DNA from: an uncultured Bacteroidales bacterium
GTDB lineage: Bacteria > Bacteroidota > Bacteroidia > Bacteroidales > Muribaculaceae
NCBI GenBank assembly: GCA_902792895.1
Contig: CADBBK010000006.1
Location: forward strand, 31,149-95,148
DNA: 64,000 nt
Reading direction: 5' to 3'
Of this stretch, positions 7,786-16,590 are shown one piece after another. The notes beneath the pieces are model-generated. The model worked only from the letters and a program-made list of their open reading frames with translations, did no database searches and was not told the origin of the DNA. Position 1 is the first letter of the stretch; every line of letters begins with the position of its first letter. A program made the translations under genes and the position numbers.

Positions 7786-9366
7786 ATGGAAGAATTTGAA
7801 GTAGGCAAGCAGACGCGCCGACGCACCAAACCCACCCATGAGCCGGAAATCATCGGCGAATTCGGCAAACTGCCCCCGCAGGACACCTCGCTCGAGGATG
7901 CCGTGCTGGGAGCGCTCATGCTCGAGAGGGACGCTTATAATAATGTGTGCGAAATCCTCAAGCCCGAGGCTTTCTACAACCCGGCCAACCAGAAGATCTA
8001 TGAGGCCATCCAGACGCTGGCCGCCCACGGCAAGCCCATCGACATGCTCACCGTCACCGACCAGCTGCGCACCAACAAGGTGCTCGACGAGGTGGGTGGC
8101 GCCATCCGCATCAGCGAGTTGACGGGTCTGGTGTCGAGTGCCGCCAACGCCGAGTTCCACGCACGCATCGTGGCGCAGAAGTACCTCGCCCGCGAACTCA
8201 TCAGCTACAGCAGCCAGGTGCAATCGCTCGCCTTCGACGAGTCGATCGACGTGTATGACCTGATGCAGGAGGCCGAGGGCAAGCTGTTCGAAATCAGCAA
8301 GAACACCCTCAAGCGCGACGTCATCCCCATCGAGAACGCCGTGCAGGACGCCATCAAGAAGATTGAGGAGGCCGCCAACCGCGAGAGCGGACTGAGCGGT
8401 CTGGAGTCGGGCTACCACAAGCTGGACCGCCTGACCAGCGGCTGGCAGAACAGCGACCTCATCATCATCGCCGCCCGCCCCGCCATGGGTAAGACGGCCT
8501 TCGTCCTGTCGATGGCCAAGAACATGGCTGTGGACTACAACTATCCCGTCGCCGTGTTCTCGCTCGAGATGTCGAGCCTGCAGCTGGTGAACCGACTCAT
8601 CAGCAACGTGTGCTCGCTCGAGGGTGAGAAAATCAAGAGCGGACAGCTGACGCAGCCCGAGTGGGAAAACCTCATCACCCGCACACGCAGCCTGAGTTCG
8701 GCACCGCTGTACATCGACGACACGCCGTCGCTGTCCATCTTTGAGCTCAGGACCAAGGCCCGCCGCCTCGTGCGCGAGCAGAAGGTGAAAATCATCATCA
8801 TCGACTACCTGCAGCTGATGAATGCCACGGGCATGAAATTCGGCAGCCGCGAGCAGGAGGTGAGCACCATCTCGCGCTCGCTCAAGCAGCTGGCCAAGGA
8901 GCTCGACATCCCCATCATCGCCCTGTCGCAGCTCAACCGCAGCGTCGAGACGCGCGCCGCCGACGACAAGCTGGGCAAGCGCCCGCAACTGAGCGACCTG
9001 CGTGAGTCGGGCGCCATCGAGCAGGATGCCGACATCGTGTGCTTCATCCACCGCCAGGAGTATTACACCAAGTCGAGTGTCGATGCCGAGGGCCACAACA
9101 TCAAGGGCGTTGCCGAGTTCATCGTGGCCAAGCACCGCAGCGGTGCCACCGACACCATCAACCTGCGCTTCGTGAGCCGTTTTGCCCGTTTCGAGAACGA
9201 GGATGAGAACAATGTCCAGGGCAACGAGACCACCTATGAGTCCAAGATGAACGCAGGCGATGACCCAGGCCCCATGACCCCAATCGACAACAGTGCTCCA
9301 CAACCTCCCATGCCGCCCAACGAGGCTTGGATGTCCGACTCCAACGAGGAGAAGCTTCCATTCTAG
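7786..9366 (+). CDS. dnaB: Replicative DNA helicase DnaB
   Basis: About 526 residues from ATG 7786. The hexameric helicase unwinds DNA at the replication fork. The N-terminal domain starts after a basic ~30-residue lead (LPPQDTSLEDAVLGALML) and binds primase in this family. The RecA-like C-terminal domain has Walker A (ARPAMGKTAF), Walker B (IIIIDYLQLM) and the late motif SDLRESGAIEQDADIVCFIHR. The tail is acidic and proline-rich. Length and motifs fit full-length DnaB; I see no intein. It is a single-gene unit with its own promoter, next to an unrelated peptidase gene. Confidence 0.97.
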   Translation: MEEFEVGKQTRRRTKPTHEPEIIGEFGKLPPQDTSLEDAVLGALMLERDAYNNVCEILKPEAFYNPANQKIYEAIQTLAAHGKPIDMLTVTDQLRTNKVLDEVGGAIRISELTGLVSSAANAEFHARIVAQKYLARELISYSSQVQSLAFDESIDVYDLMQEAEGKLFEISKNTLKRDVIPIENAVQDAIKKIEEAANRESGLSGLESGYHKLDRLTSGWQNSDLIIIAARPAMGKTAFVLSMAKNMAVDYNYPVAVFSLEMSSLQLVNRLISNVCSLEGEKIKSGQLTQPEWENLITRTRSLSSAPLYIDDTPSLSIFELRTKARRLVREQKVKIIIIDYLQLMNATGMKFGSREQEVSTISRSLKQLAKELDIPIIALSQLNRSVETRAADDKLGKRPQLSDLRESGAIEQDADIVCFIHRQEYYTKSSVDAEGHNIKGVAEFIVAKHRSGATDTINLRFVSRFARFENEDENNVQGNETTYESKMNAGDDPGPMTPIDNSAPQPPMPPNEAWMSDSNEEKLPF

Positions 9367-9482
9367 CCTGCCCTATCAGCCAGACGGAGCAGATAATCGG
9401 GATTAACCGGAGCGGATTTGTACTATTTTATTACTTTTGCCGTTTAGTAGTTAACATATAACCTATACTATAGTATTTATAA

Positions 9483-11507
9483 ATGAAAAAGATGTTATTA
9501 GCTATGGCCATAATGATGGCTGCAGTGCCTGGCGTACAGGCACAAGTGACACACGGTGTGAACCGTGCCGACATGGACCTGAGCGTTAAGCCGGGTGAAG
9601 ATTTCTATGAGTATGCCGGTGGTGGCTGGATGAAGGCCAACCCGCTGAGCGAGCGTCCTGAGTATTCCAGCTATGGCGTGTTTGACGTGCTGGCCGAGCA
9701 GAACCAGAACCGCTTGCGCGACATGTTCCTGGAGCTGGGCAAGACCGAGCACAAGTTCGGTACCGTTGACCAGAAGGTTGCCGACCTGTACAAGATGGCA
9801 ATGGACAGCGACCGCCTGAACCGCGAGGGCGCACAGCCCCTGATGGCCGACCTGGCCAACATCAAGGCCTTCAAGAAGGCTGACCTGACCCGTTTCATCG
9901 CCGACCAGCACCTGAAGATCGCCAACCCGTTCTTCGGCATCGGCGTGGAGACCGACCTCAAGAACAGTGACATGAACGTGATGTGGCTCAGCGCCGGCAC
10001 CAGCGGACTGCCCGACAGGGACTACTACCTGAACACCGATGCCGACAGCAAGAAGATCCAGCAGGCCTACCGCGACTACCTCGTGAAGATGTTCATGCTC
10101 GCCGGCTACAGCAAGAAAGAGGCTAACCGCGCCAGCAAGACCATCTACGACATCGAGTACAAGTTTGCCCAGGCTAAGATGGACCGCGCCGAGGCCCGCG
10201 ACTACAACAAGCTGTACAACATCCGCACCGTGGAGCAGCTGCAGAATGACTATCCCGCCATCAACTGGAAGGAGTACTTCAACCTGATGGGTGTACCCCA
10301 AACCGAGTGGGTAATCCTGACTGAGCCCAAGGTGATGGCCGTTGCCAACGACTTGATGACCAACCTCAAGGAGCAGCAGATGCGCGACTACATGGCTGGC
10401 CTGCTCATCAGCGGTTCGAGCGGCTACCTGAGCGACGCCTTCGGCGAGACCTCGTTTGACTTCTACGGCCGCATGCTGAGCGGACAGAAGGAGCGCAAGC
10501 CGCGCTGGAAACGCGCCCTGAGCGCCCCCAACGGACTGCTGGGCGAGGCCGTCGGCGAGATCTACGTGAACAAGTATTTTGCCCACGGCAGCAAGGAGAA
10601 GATGCTCAAGCTCATCAGCGAGCTGCGTAAGTCGCTGGCTGCACACATCGCCGGCCTGACCTGGATGAGCGAGCAGACCAAGATCAACGCCCTGGTGAAG
10701 CTCAACGCCTTCACCGTCAAGATCGGTTATCCCGACAAGTGGCGCGACTACAGCGGTCTGACAGTGGATCCCAGCAAGAGCCTGTATGACAACATCAAGG
10801 CCGCCAGCCTGTATGAGACCCGCCGCAACCTTAACAAGATGGGCAAGCCCGTTGACCGTGACGAGTGGGGCATGACACCGCAGACGGTGAACGCCTACTA
10901 CAACCCCACCACCAACGAGATCTGCTTCCCCGCCGCCATCCTGCAACCTCCCTTCTTTGATGTGGAGGCCGACGATGCCACCAACTTCGGTGCCATCGGC
11001 GTGGTCATCGGCCACGAAATGACTCACGGCTTTGACGACCAGGGCCGCATGTTCGACCAGTATGGCAACATGACCGACTGGTGGACCGAGGAGGACTCGC
11101 AGAAGTTCCAGGAGGCTGCCGAGAAGCTGGCTGCCCAGTTCGACCAGATCGTTGTCGTGAAGGACCAGCATGCCAACGGCCACCTCACCCTGGGCGAGAA
11201 CATCGCCGACCAGGGCGGCCTGCGCATCGCCTACGATGCCTTCCGCACCACGCAGCAGTTCCGCGACGGCAAGAAGCTTGACGGTTTCACCCCCGCCCAG
11301 CGCTTCTACCTGAGCTACGGCCGCATCTGGGCCGACAACATGACCGATGAGGCTATCTTCCAGCAGACCAAGAGTGACCCCCACTCCATCGGCCGCTATC
11401 GCGTGAACGCCACGTTGAGGAACATCGACACCTTCTTTGACGCCTTCGGCATCAAGGCCGGTGAGAAGATGTGGCTCGACCCCGCTGACCGCGCCATCAT
11501 CTGGTAA
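9483..11507 (+). CDS. M13 family zinc metallopeptidase (neprilysin/PepO-like)
   Basis: A 674-residue secreted peptidase. Signal peptide MKKMLLAMAIMMAAVPGVQAQ, then the M13 N-terminal domain (VNRADMDLSVKPGEDFYEYAGGGWM). The catalytic domain carries the zinc site HEMTHGFDD (HExxH) and the downstream glutamate in GENIADQGG, plus NAYYNPTTNEICFPAAIL, all typical of oligopeptide-cleaving M13 enzymes. The C-terminus (MWLDPADRAIIW) is the usual conserved end with Trp last. It probably acts in the periplasm or at the surface. TACTTTTG at 9432-9439 is a plausible -7 box; a strong hairpin follows the stop. Confidence 0.95.
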   Translation: MKKMLLAMAIMMAAVPGVQAQVTHGVNRADMDLSVKPGEDFYEYAGGGWMKANPLSERPEYSSYGVFDVLAEQNQNRLRDMFLELGKTEHKFGTVDQKVADLYKMAMDSDRLNREGAQPLMADLANIKAFKKADLTRFIADQHLKIANPFFGIGVETDLKNSDMNVMWLSAGTSGLPDRDYYLNTDADSKKIQQAYRDYLVKMFMLAGYSKKEANRASKTIYDIEYKFAQAKMDRAEARDYNKLYNIRTVEQLQNDYPAINWKEYFNLMGVPQTEWVILTEPKVMAVANDLMTNLKEQQMRDYMAGLLISGSSGYLSDAFGETSFDFYGRMLSGQKERKPRWKRALSAPNGLLGEAVGEIYVNKYFAHGSKEKMLKLISELRKSLAAHIAGLTWMSEQTKINALVKLNAFTVKIGYPDKWRDYSGLTVDPSKSLYDNIKAASLYETRRNLNKMGKPVDRDEWGMTPQTVNAYYNPTTNEICFPAAILQPPFFDVEADDATNFGAIGVVIGHEMTHGFDDQGRMFDQYGNMTDWWTEEDSQKFQEAAEKLAAQFDQIVVVKDQHANGHLTLGENIADQGGLRIAYDAFRTTQQFRDGKKLDGFTPAQRFYLSYGRIWADNMTDEAIFQQTKSDPHSIGRYRVNATLRNIDTFFDAFGIKAGEKMWLDPADRAIIW

Positions 11508-11527
11508 CCAAACCACAACTTCTTAAA

Positions 11528-11566
11528 CAGCAAGCGCTCGAGGCATTTGGCCGCGGGCGCTTGCTG
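11528..11566. terminator. Hairpin between convergent M13 and TatD genes
   Basis: CAGCAAGCGC (11528-11537) pairs perfectly with GCGCTTGCTG (11557-11566). It is positioned to end both convergent transcripts, although the T-tract is weak. Confidence 0.6.
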
Positions 11567-11601
11567 CTATATTGACTATAGTTGCTCTAGAATCTATAAT
11601 G

Positions 11602-12372
11602 CTATAACTCGAGGTAGAAGAGGCGTGCAGCGTTGCGGTCGGTGGCCTCGCTGACCTCCTCGGGGGTGACGCCGAGTGAGCGGGCAATGAAGTCGTTGAT
11701 GTGAGGGATATAGGCGCTCTCGTTGCGCTTGCCGCGATGCGGGACGGGTGTCAGGAACGGAGCATCGGTTTCCAGCAGCAGGCGGTCGAGCCCGATGGCG
11801 GGCAACAGCTGCGGCACGGTGCTCTTCTTGAAAGTGACCACACCGTTCACACCGAAGTAGAAATCGCCACGGCGGCGGACGCGTTCCACATCGGCAGGCG
11901 TTTCAGCGAAGCAGTGAAAAACTCCCTGCGGCACGGGGCAGTCCAGGTTGTCGATGACATCGAGGATATCATCCAGGCTTTCGCGGCAGTGGATGATGAA
12001 CGGCAGGCCCAATTCATGGCACCAGTGCAACTGGATGTCCAAGGCATGGTGCTGCTGCTCGCGCCAGGTCTTGTCCCAATACAGGTCGATGCCGATCTCG
12101 CCGATGGCCACCAGGGGATATTGGTCAAGCATGGGGCGCATCTTAGCGAGCACATCAAGGTAATCATCGTGCACGTCCTCAGGGTGCAGACCCAGGGCCA
12201 TCGAGATATAGTCGGGATACTGCTCATGCAGCGCAACCACGCGCGGCACACTCTCGAGGTTCTCGTTGGGCAGGATAATGTGGCGCACGCCTGCCTCACG
12301 GGCACGGGCGACGACCGCATCACGGTCCTCGTCGAACGCATCGCAATAAATATGACTATGAGAATCTATCAT
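11602..12372 (-). CDS. TatD family metal-dependent hydrolase
   Basis: A 256-residue TIM-barrel amidohydrolase. The metal site is visible as MIDSHSHIYCDAF (HxH), EIGIDLYWD, FIIHCRESLDDIL, FHCFAETPADV and LLETDAPFLTP. TatD proteins are deoxyribonucleases or 3' exonucleases in DNA repair and RNA quality control. Length is normal. The start ATG lies 5 bp from a GTTAGGA repeat array, so its promoter must lie inside or beyond that array, or it is cotranscribed with the genes upstream on the minus strand (four-helix gene and prenyl synthase). Confidence 0.92.
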   Translation of the reverse strand: MIDSHSHIYCDAFDEDRDAVVARAREAGVRHIILPNENLESVPRVVALHEQYPDYISMALGLHPEDVHDDYLDVLAKMRPMLDQYPLVAIGEIGIDLYWDKTWREQQHHALDIQLHWCHELGLPFIIHCRESLDDILDVIDNLDCPVPQGVFHCFAETPADVERVRRRGDFYFGVNGVVTFKKSTVPQLLPAIGLDRLLLETDAPFLTPVPHRGKRNESAYIPHINDFIARSLGVTPEEVSEATDRNAARLFYLEL

Positions 12373-12376
12373 AATA

Positions 12377-12449
12377 GTTAGGAGTTAGGGGTTAGGAGTT
12401 AGGGGTTAGGGGTTAGGGGTTAGGGGTTAGGAGTTAGGGGTTAGGAGTT
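12377..12449 (+). repeat. GTTAGGA/G heptamer array, left arm of cassette 1
   Basis: About ten tandem heptamers GTTAGGA or GTTAGGG. It is the inverted partner of 12804-12834; the two enclose a four-helix-bundle gene whose stop codon lies inside this array. Confidence 0.9.
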
Positions 12450-12799
12450 TTCAGATTCTGAGAAGTGGTTTTGGTGATGCTGCTGAGCATTTTCTTCAAG
12501 GCAAGGTTGTCTTGAATGATGGATTCAAATTCATCGTCGGTAAGGTAATCTGTTTCATGCAGCAATTCGAGCCAATATTCCGTTTCACTACACTCCTTGT
12601 AAGATATGTACATCTTGGACAAAAAATCTTTCTTGCTGACTGCAGCCTGCGCTTCAACTATGTTGGCGCCAATACTCGTTCCACATCTAAGCAGTTGCTT
12701 GGATAAAACGAATTCCTTTTTCTCGCTACACAGGTAACGATAGAGCCTAATCACCCGTATAGCGAAAGCCTTGCTCTTATCTCGAATGGCACTGTCCAT
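12434..12799 (-). CDS. Four-helix-bundle protein (23S rRNA IVS/S23 family), copy 1
   Basis: About 121 residues, start ATG at 12799 (a GTG at 12805 is possible). The family pattern is clear: FAIRVIRLYRYL, then LSKQLLRCGTSIGANIVEAQAAVSKKDFLSKMYISYKE, then TEYWLELL. This family includes proteins encoded in 23S rRNA intervening sequences and relatives of the Avd protein of diversity-generating retroelements; its role as a free-standing gene is unknown. The gene sits between inverted GTTAGGA arrays. The 5' array places AGGAG five bases before the ATG and the 3' array supplies the stop TAA. A close relative lies at 27445-27810: 26 differences over about 121 aligned residues by eye. AT-rich compared with neighbours. 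Confidence 0.9.
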   Translation of the reverse strand: MDSAIRDKSKAFAIRVIRLYRYLCSEKKEFVLSKQLLRCGTSIGANIVEAQAAVSKKDFLSKMYISYKECSETEYWLELLHETDYLTDDEFESIIQDNLALKKMLSSITKTTSQNLKTPNP

Positions 12800-12803
12800 A
12801 ATC

Positions 12804-12834
12804 ACTCCTAACTCCTAACCCCTAACTCCTAACT
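12804..12834 (-). repeat. GTTAGGA/G heptamer array, right arm of cassette 1
   Basis: Four heptamers reading CCTAACT/C on the plus strand, inverted relative to 12377-12449. It separates the four-helix gene from the stop codon of the prenyl synthase gene. Confidence 0.9.
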
Positions 12835-13798
12835 AAAATGTTCTTCCAGCGAGTCTGTTGGAGAGGGCGATGAAAGCGGCCTTGTCGTCGTCGCTCATTT
12901 TCACTTGGCTGAAGGCGGCAACGGCGAGGTCGTTGTAGCGGGCGATGGCATCCTCGGCCAGCTGGCGCACGCCCAAGCGCTCGTAGAGGGCAGTCATCCC
13001 AGCCACCTTGTCGTCGCGGCTGGCAAAGGGGTCGTTAAGCCAGTGACGCAGTTCATCGGCATCGTCGCCAGTAGCGAGCTGCATGGTGTTGATGAGCAGG
13101 TAGGTCTTCTTATTGTTCATGATGTCGCCGCCAATTTCCTTGCCGAAGGTCTCCGGGTCGCCCCACACGTCGAGGACATCGTCCCTGAGCTGGAACGCCA
13201 GGCCCATGTTCACACCAGCCTCATAGAGCAGATTGGCCTGTTGCTCATCGGCTTCGGCGATGAGGGCACCCATCTTGAGGGCACAACCCAGCAGGACCGA
13301 AGTCTTGAGGCGTATCATGTTGATGTACTCCTCGACACTGACATCGTTGCGGTTCTCGTAGTCCATGTCCCACTGCTGGCCCTCGTAAATCTCGATGGCC
13401 GTGGTGTTGAACAGGTCCATCACGGGCCACAGGTTGCAGCGGGCAATGTACTGCGTGGCGATGGTCAACATCGTATCACCGCTCAGGATAGCCGTGTTGT
13501 CGTTCCAGCGGCGGTGTACCGTGGTGCGACCGCGCCTCACGTCGGCATTGTCCATGACATCGTCGTGCAGAAGGGTGAAGTTGTGGAACATCTCCAGGCC
13601 CAAGGCGGCATCCAGCGCATTGGCCGAGTCTCCTCCCATCGCATCACAAGCCATCAGCACCAGCACGGGGCGCACACGTTTGCCCCCCAGGGCCATGTGA
13701 TAGGAGATGGGCTCATAGAGCTGGCTGGGTTTCTCGGGATAGGGAATGGATGCAATCGCCTGGTTGACGGTATCGAGATAGTGTTTGAAATCGTTCAT
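12833..13798 (-). CDS. Polyprenyl diphosphate synthase (farnesyl/geranylgeranyl type)
   Basis: A 321-residue all-helical trans-prenyltransferase that joins isopentenyl diphosphate to allylic diphosphates. The first aspartate-rich motif is LLHDDVMDNADVRRG, the second QLRDDVLDVWGDPETFGKE; KRVRPVLVLMA near residue 40 is the substrate-binding arginine region. The residues before the first motif (ALGLEMFHNFTLLHDD) do not let me fix the chain length made. The product would feed menaquinone or undecaprenyl phosphate; ispH and ubiE lie elsewhere in the window. The stop codon abuts a GTTAGGA array. Confidence 0.93.
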   Translation of the reverse strand: MNDFKHYLDTVNQAIASIPYPEKPSQLYEPISYHMALGGKRVRPVLVLMACDAMGGDSANALDAALGLEMFHNFTLLHDDVMDNADVRRGRTTVHRRWNDNTAILSGDTMLTIATQYIARCNLWPVMDLFNTTAIEIYEGQQWDMDYENRNDVSVEEYINMIRLKTSVLLGCALKMGALIAEADEQQANLLYEAGVNMGLAFQLRDDVLDVWGDPETFGKEIGGDIMNNKKTYLLINTMQLATGDDADELRHWLNDPFASRDDKVAGMTALYERLGVRQLAEDAIARYNDLAVAAFSQVKMSDDDKAAFIALSNRLAGRTF

Positions 13799-13822
13799 GA
13801 TTTGAGTTGATTTGGTTAGGAG

Positions 13823-14479
13823 TTATTTTTCTTTTAAAGCGGCCTTGTAGGCAGCCTCGAAGGTCTTGAATTCATCGGGAGTGTAGAGGTTGCGCAGGAT
13901 ATCGATGCGCTTGTTGATCTCGTCCATGTCGGCATCGGGCTGATTGGCATCGGCAGCGAGGGCGGAGCCCAGGGCGGCCGGCCGCGACGACTGCACATAG
14001 ACGCTCATCTGCTCGGAGAGCGTGCTGTTATCGACGATAGCCTGCAGGGTGCTGTCAAACACCTCGACATGGCGGTCATAACCCACCGTGTAGCACAGCC
14101 AGTGGATGAGCGACAGGTAGTCGGAGGCCGAGTCGGTGTCAAACTCGCGTTTTCTCAGCAGCTCAATCATGGGCGGGCACTTGAGCTGGGCCAGTTCGCG
14201 CGGCGACAAGGTGATCACGTGGGCGGCCTGCGTCAACGAGTCACGCCCATCGGCCAGCAGCACACCCGCAAAGGCGCGGTTAGCGGCCTTGACCTGCCAG
14301 GGCCACGAGAGGCTGTCGTTGCGCAGGGCATTGAACTGCTGCACCGTCTGGTGCATCACTGCAGTATCTCCCCAGGCGGCGAGGAATCGCTGTCCTGCCG
14401 CTTCGCCCCGCTTGCCGGCATCACTGCACGCCGTGAGCAGCACCAGCAGGGAAATCATCAGTAAAGGCAATCGTTTCAT
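13823..14479 (-). CDS. Lipoprotein of unknown function
   Basis: A 218-residue protein with a lipoprotein signal (LLMISLLVLLTACSDAG, cysteine 18). The mature part is helical and rich in Asp, Ala and Leu, with no motif I recognise. Its ATG overlaps the stop of the upstream lipoprotein gene (ATGA), so the two are translationally coupled. Downstream is the prenyl synthase gene, 24 bp away with a single GTTAGGA unit between. Confidence 0.75.
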   Translation of the reverse strand: MKRLPLLMISLLVLLTACSDAGKRGEAAGQRFLAAWGDTAVMHQTVQQFNALRNDSLSWPWQVKAANRAFAGVLLADGRDSLTQAAHVITLSPRELAQLKCPPMIELLRKREFDTDSASDYLSLIHWLCYTVGYDRHVEVFDSTLQAIVDNSTLSEQMSVYVQSSRPAALGSALAADANQPDADMDEINKRIDILRNLYTPDEFKTFEAAYKAALKEK

Positions 14480-14781
14480 TTCTTGTCTTCGGGGAATATC
14501 GAGTTATACAATGGACGGTCTTTCTCCTTGAGGTAGGAACGGAAGGCATCGTCAAAGGCGCGCACAGCCGCCGAATCGCGCTTGAGCGCATAAACGCTCT
14601 GCTTGGCCTTGGCATCCATCACGGCGCGCTCCATCGACAGGGTGTCGGTGTGGTCAACGGCCACCAGCGCCGCTGCAGCCCGCATGCCGCTGTCGCGCGC
14701 CTCGGCATCGAGGGGCGACTTTTTCTCGGCACATCCAGCCAACAGCAAGGCCGCGAGCAAGAGTTGTAGTAGATACTTCAT
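14476..14781 (-). CDS. Small lipoprotein of unknown function
   Basis: A 101-residue lipoprotein: signal MKYLLQLLLAALLLAGCAEKK with the lipobox LAGC, then a short charged helical domain (RAVMDAKAKQSVYALKRDSAAVRAFDDAF). It is the first gene of a coupled pair with the larger lipoprotein downstream, overlapping it by 4 bp. They probably act together in the periplasm or at the outer membrane; no function can be named. Confidence 0.75.
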   Translation of the reverse strand: MKYLLQLLLAALLLAGCAEKKSPLDAEARDSGMRAAAALVAVDHTDTLSMERAVMDAKAKQSVYALKRDSAAVRAFDDAFRSYLKEKDRPLYNSIFPEDKK

Positions 14782-14890
14782 CTTATCGCAGTATTATCAT
14801 TATCTGTTTATTGTCGGCAAATTTACAAATTAAACCTCACATCGGCCCATGATTATTCCCGAAAACGCTCACAGTACACAAAAAATGTTC

Positions 14891-14898
14891 TATATTTG
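14891..14898 (+). promoter_or_regulatory. -7 box upstream of the radical SAM gene
   Basis: TATATTTG matches TAnnTTTG and ends 18 bp before the ATG at 14917. A longer frame opening at 14896 would start inside this box and is rejected. Confidence 0.55.
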
Positions 14899-14916
14899 CA
14901 CTCGATTAGAGCAGAT

Positions 14917-16284
14917 ATGGACCATCTAGACAGAGACATCATGCAGCACTCAGACACAGCAGCAAGCAACGCGCTTGTAACCATCATCATCGTTGACGCG
15001 AGGGCCAGCGGCCAGGCCAACGCCATCAACAAGTGTGCAGGGCACATCAGAAGCCACAACGACACCGAGGTTGACATCATAGGCATAGGCATCGACAAGT
15101 ACCTGTCGCCAGGAACCGAGCCCCCGCTCCACATAGCCCAGGACATCAACGAGGCTGTGCAGCGATGCCACACCCCGTGGGTGATGCTCTGTGACAGTTC
15201 GACCCGGCTGGTCGACCATGCCCTTGACCGCCTCGTCGCCACAGCGACCGAGCGAGGAGCCAATGCCGTGATTGCAGGCCTCGACGAGCCCAACGAGAGC
15301 ATCTTCACGCTGCAGGGCAAGTTGTTTGCCACAAGCGCGCTGCAAGACATCGACTTGAGCGACTGCGACGTGTGGGACGATGGTTACATCACCCTGCAGC
15401 ACATCATGGCCAAGGCACGCAACGTGGCCGGCATCGGCGAGAACCTGTTCGACAGTGCCGACCTGACGCATGTGGCCAAGTCGCTCACCCCCGCCCACAA
15501 CGAACTGCTCTACCGCATGGGCACCCTGTACTGCGAGATCCAGCTGTGCGACCGCTGCAACCTGGACTGCGCCTACTGCTCCCACCTCTCCCCCATCTCC
15601 CAACCGGTGAGAATCGACCTCGACACCCTGAAAGACGAATGCCACCGCCTGGCCAAGATAGGCTTTGACGAGGTCAACCTCATGGGCGGCGAGCCCCTGC
15701 TGCATCCCCAAGTGATCGAAGCCATCCAGCTCACCCGCAGCATCCTGCCCGACATCAAGCTCATCGTCTCGACCAACGGCCTGCTGTTGCCGCGCATGAC
15801 CAGGGAGTTCTGGCAGTGCTGCCGCGACAACAAGGTGGTGCTGCGCATCACCCCCTATCCGCGCGCCAAGGGCGGCACCTGGAACTACTTCAAGTATCTA
15901 TACCTTATCAAGAAGAACCACGTCAGGATGGAGTCCACGGGTTGGCGCTTTGGTTTCCGCCACCAGCTGTTGAGCGAGAAGGCCGAGTTTGACGCCACGT
16001 CCAACTACCTGCGCTGCCAGCTGCATTGCACCCAGGTGCGCGATGCCACGCTATGGCCGTGCGCCTATGTGGCCTATGCCTTCAACCTGAACAACAAGTT
16101 CGGCACCAACTTCAAGCATGCCGCAGGCGACAGCCTGCCGCTTACCGACGACACCACTGCTACCGACGTGCGCCTGTGGCTGCTGCGCACCAAGCCGTTC
16201 TGCAGCCATTGCGGCATCACCAACGCCAAGCACGTCAACTGGAAGCGCTCCGAGTATGCCCGCAGCGAGTGGCTCCAAGACTAG
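14917..16284 (+). CDS. Radical SAM protein with N-terminal glycosyltransferase-like domain
   Basis: About 455 residues. The N-terminal ~190 residues (ALVTIIIVDARASGQANAIN ... WVMLCDSSTRLVDHALDRL) look like a degraded GT-A-type nucleotide-sugar fold. From about residue 205 comes a radical SAM domain with the 4Fe-4S motif CDRCNLDCAYCSH (CxxxCxxC), then VNLMGGEPLLHP and IVSTNGLLLPRM. Several Cys near the C-terminus (CQLHCTQV, CAYVAYAF, CSHCGI) suggest a second cluster, as in SPASM-type enzymes. The substrate is unknown; related proteins act on peptides or on sugars in surface-polysaccharide loci. It stands alone between unrelated genes. Confidence 0.8.
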   Translation: MDHLDRDIMQHSDTAASNALVTIIIVDARASGQANAINKCAGHIRSHNDTEVDIIGIGIDKYLSPGTEPPLHIAQDINEAVQRCHTPWVMLCDSSTRLVDHALDRLVATATERGANAVIAGLDEPNESIFTLQGKLFATSALQDIDLSDCDVWDDGYITLQHIMAKARNVAGIGENLFDSADLTHVAKSLTPAHNELLYRMGTLYCEIQLCDRCNLDCAYCSHLSPISQPVRIDLDTLKDECHRLAKIGFDEVNLMGGEPLLHPQVIEAIQLTRSILPDIKLIVSTNGLLLPRMTREFWQCCRDNKVVLRITPYPRAKGGTWNYFKYLYLIKKNHVRMESTGWRFGFRHQLLSEKAEFDATSNYLRCQLHCTQVRDATLWPCAYVAYAFNLNNKFGTNFKHAAGDSLPLTDDTTATDVRLWLLRTKPFCSHCGITNAKHVNWKRSEYARSEWLQD

Positions 16285-16515
16285 ACTGACATTTTGTCAT
16301 GTAATATCCTGCCATTTTCGATAATTTCTGATCATTTGACAGGTTTTTTGTGGAAAACGCCTTCCTTTTTCCACTGCTTCATCGTGTTTTCACCTGTGCC
16401 AACTTTTGTTTTTCGCCGAAAAACACACCCTTAAAAAGTATTATTTTACTCAACACCCCACAATTTTCCAAAATCCTAGTATTCATTGACTTACGCGACA
16501 GAAATCGGCCATTTT

Positions 16516-16530
16516 TGGCATGATTTCTGC
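16516..16530 (+). promoter_or_regulatory. Sigma-54-type promoter 1 of the small-protein cluster
   Basis: TGGCATGATTTCTGC has the GG-N10-GC spacing required for RpoN (-24/-12) and matches TGGCAC-N5-TTGC at 8 of 10 fixed positions. It lies 60 bp before the first small gene. Upstream from 16285 there is no gene. Confidence 0.55.
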
Positions 16531-16590
16531 GACTTTAAGGGCAAATTAACTTGAACTCCGGGCGAGAGGATAAACACTGCCGACAACACA

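Noticed and set aside
9498-11516. Long antisense open frame over the M13 peptidase gene
   Set aside because: High GC at third positions opens the opposite strand; composition and the clear M13 motifs show the plus strand is coding. The same holds for the long antisense frames over dnaB, gmd, fcl, pfp and others.
12377-12449. Telomere or linear-end repeat
   Set aside because: GTTAGG-like units look telomeric but are short, internal, in both orientations and scattered between housekeeping genes.
12434-12799. 23S rRNA intervening sequence in place
   Set aside because: The protein family fits, but there is no 23S rRNA around it; the gene stands between tatD and a prenyl synthase.
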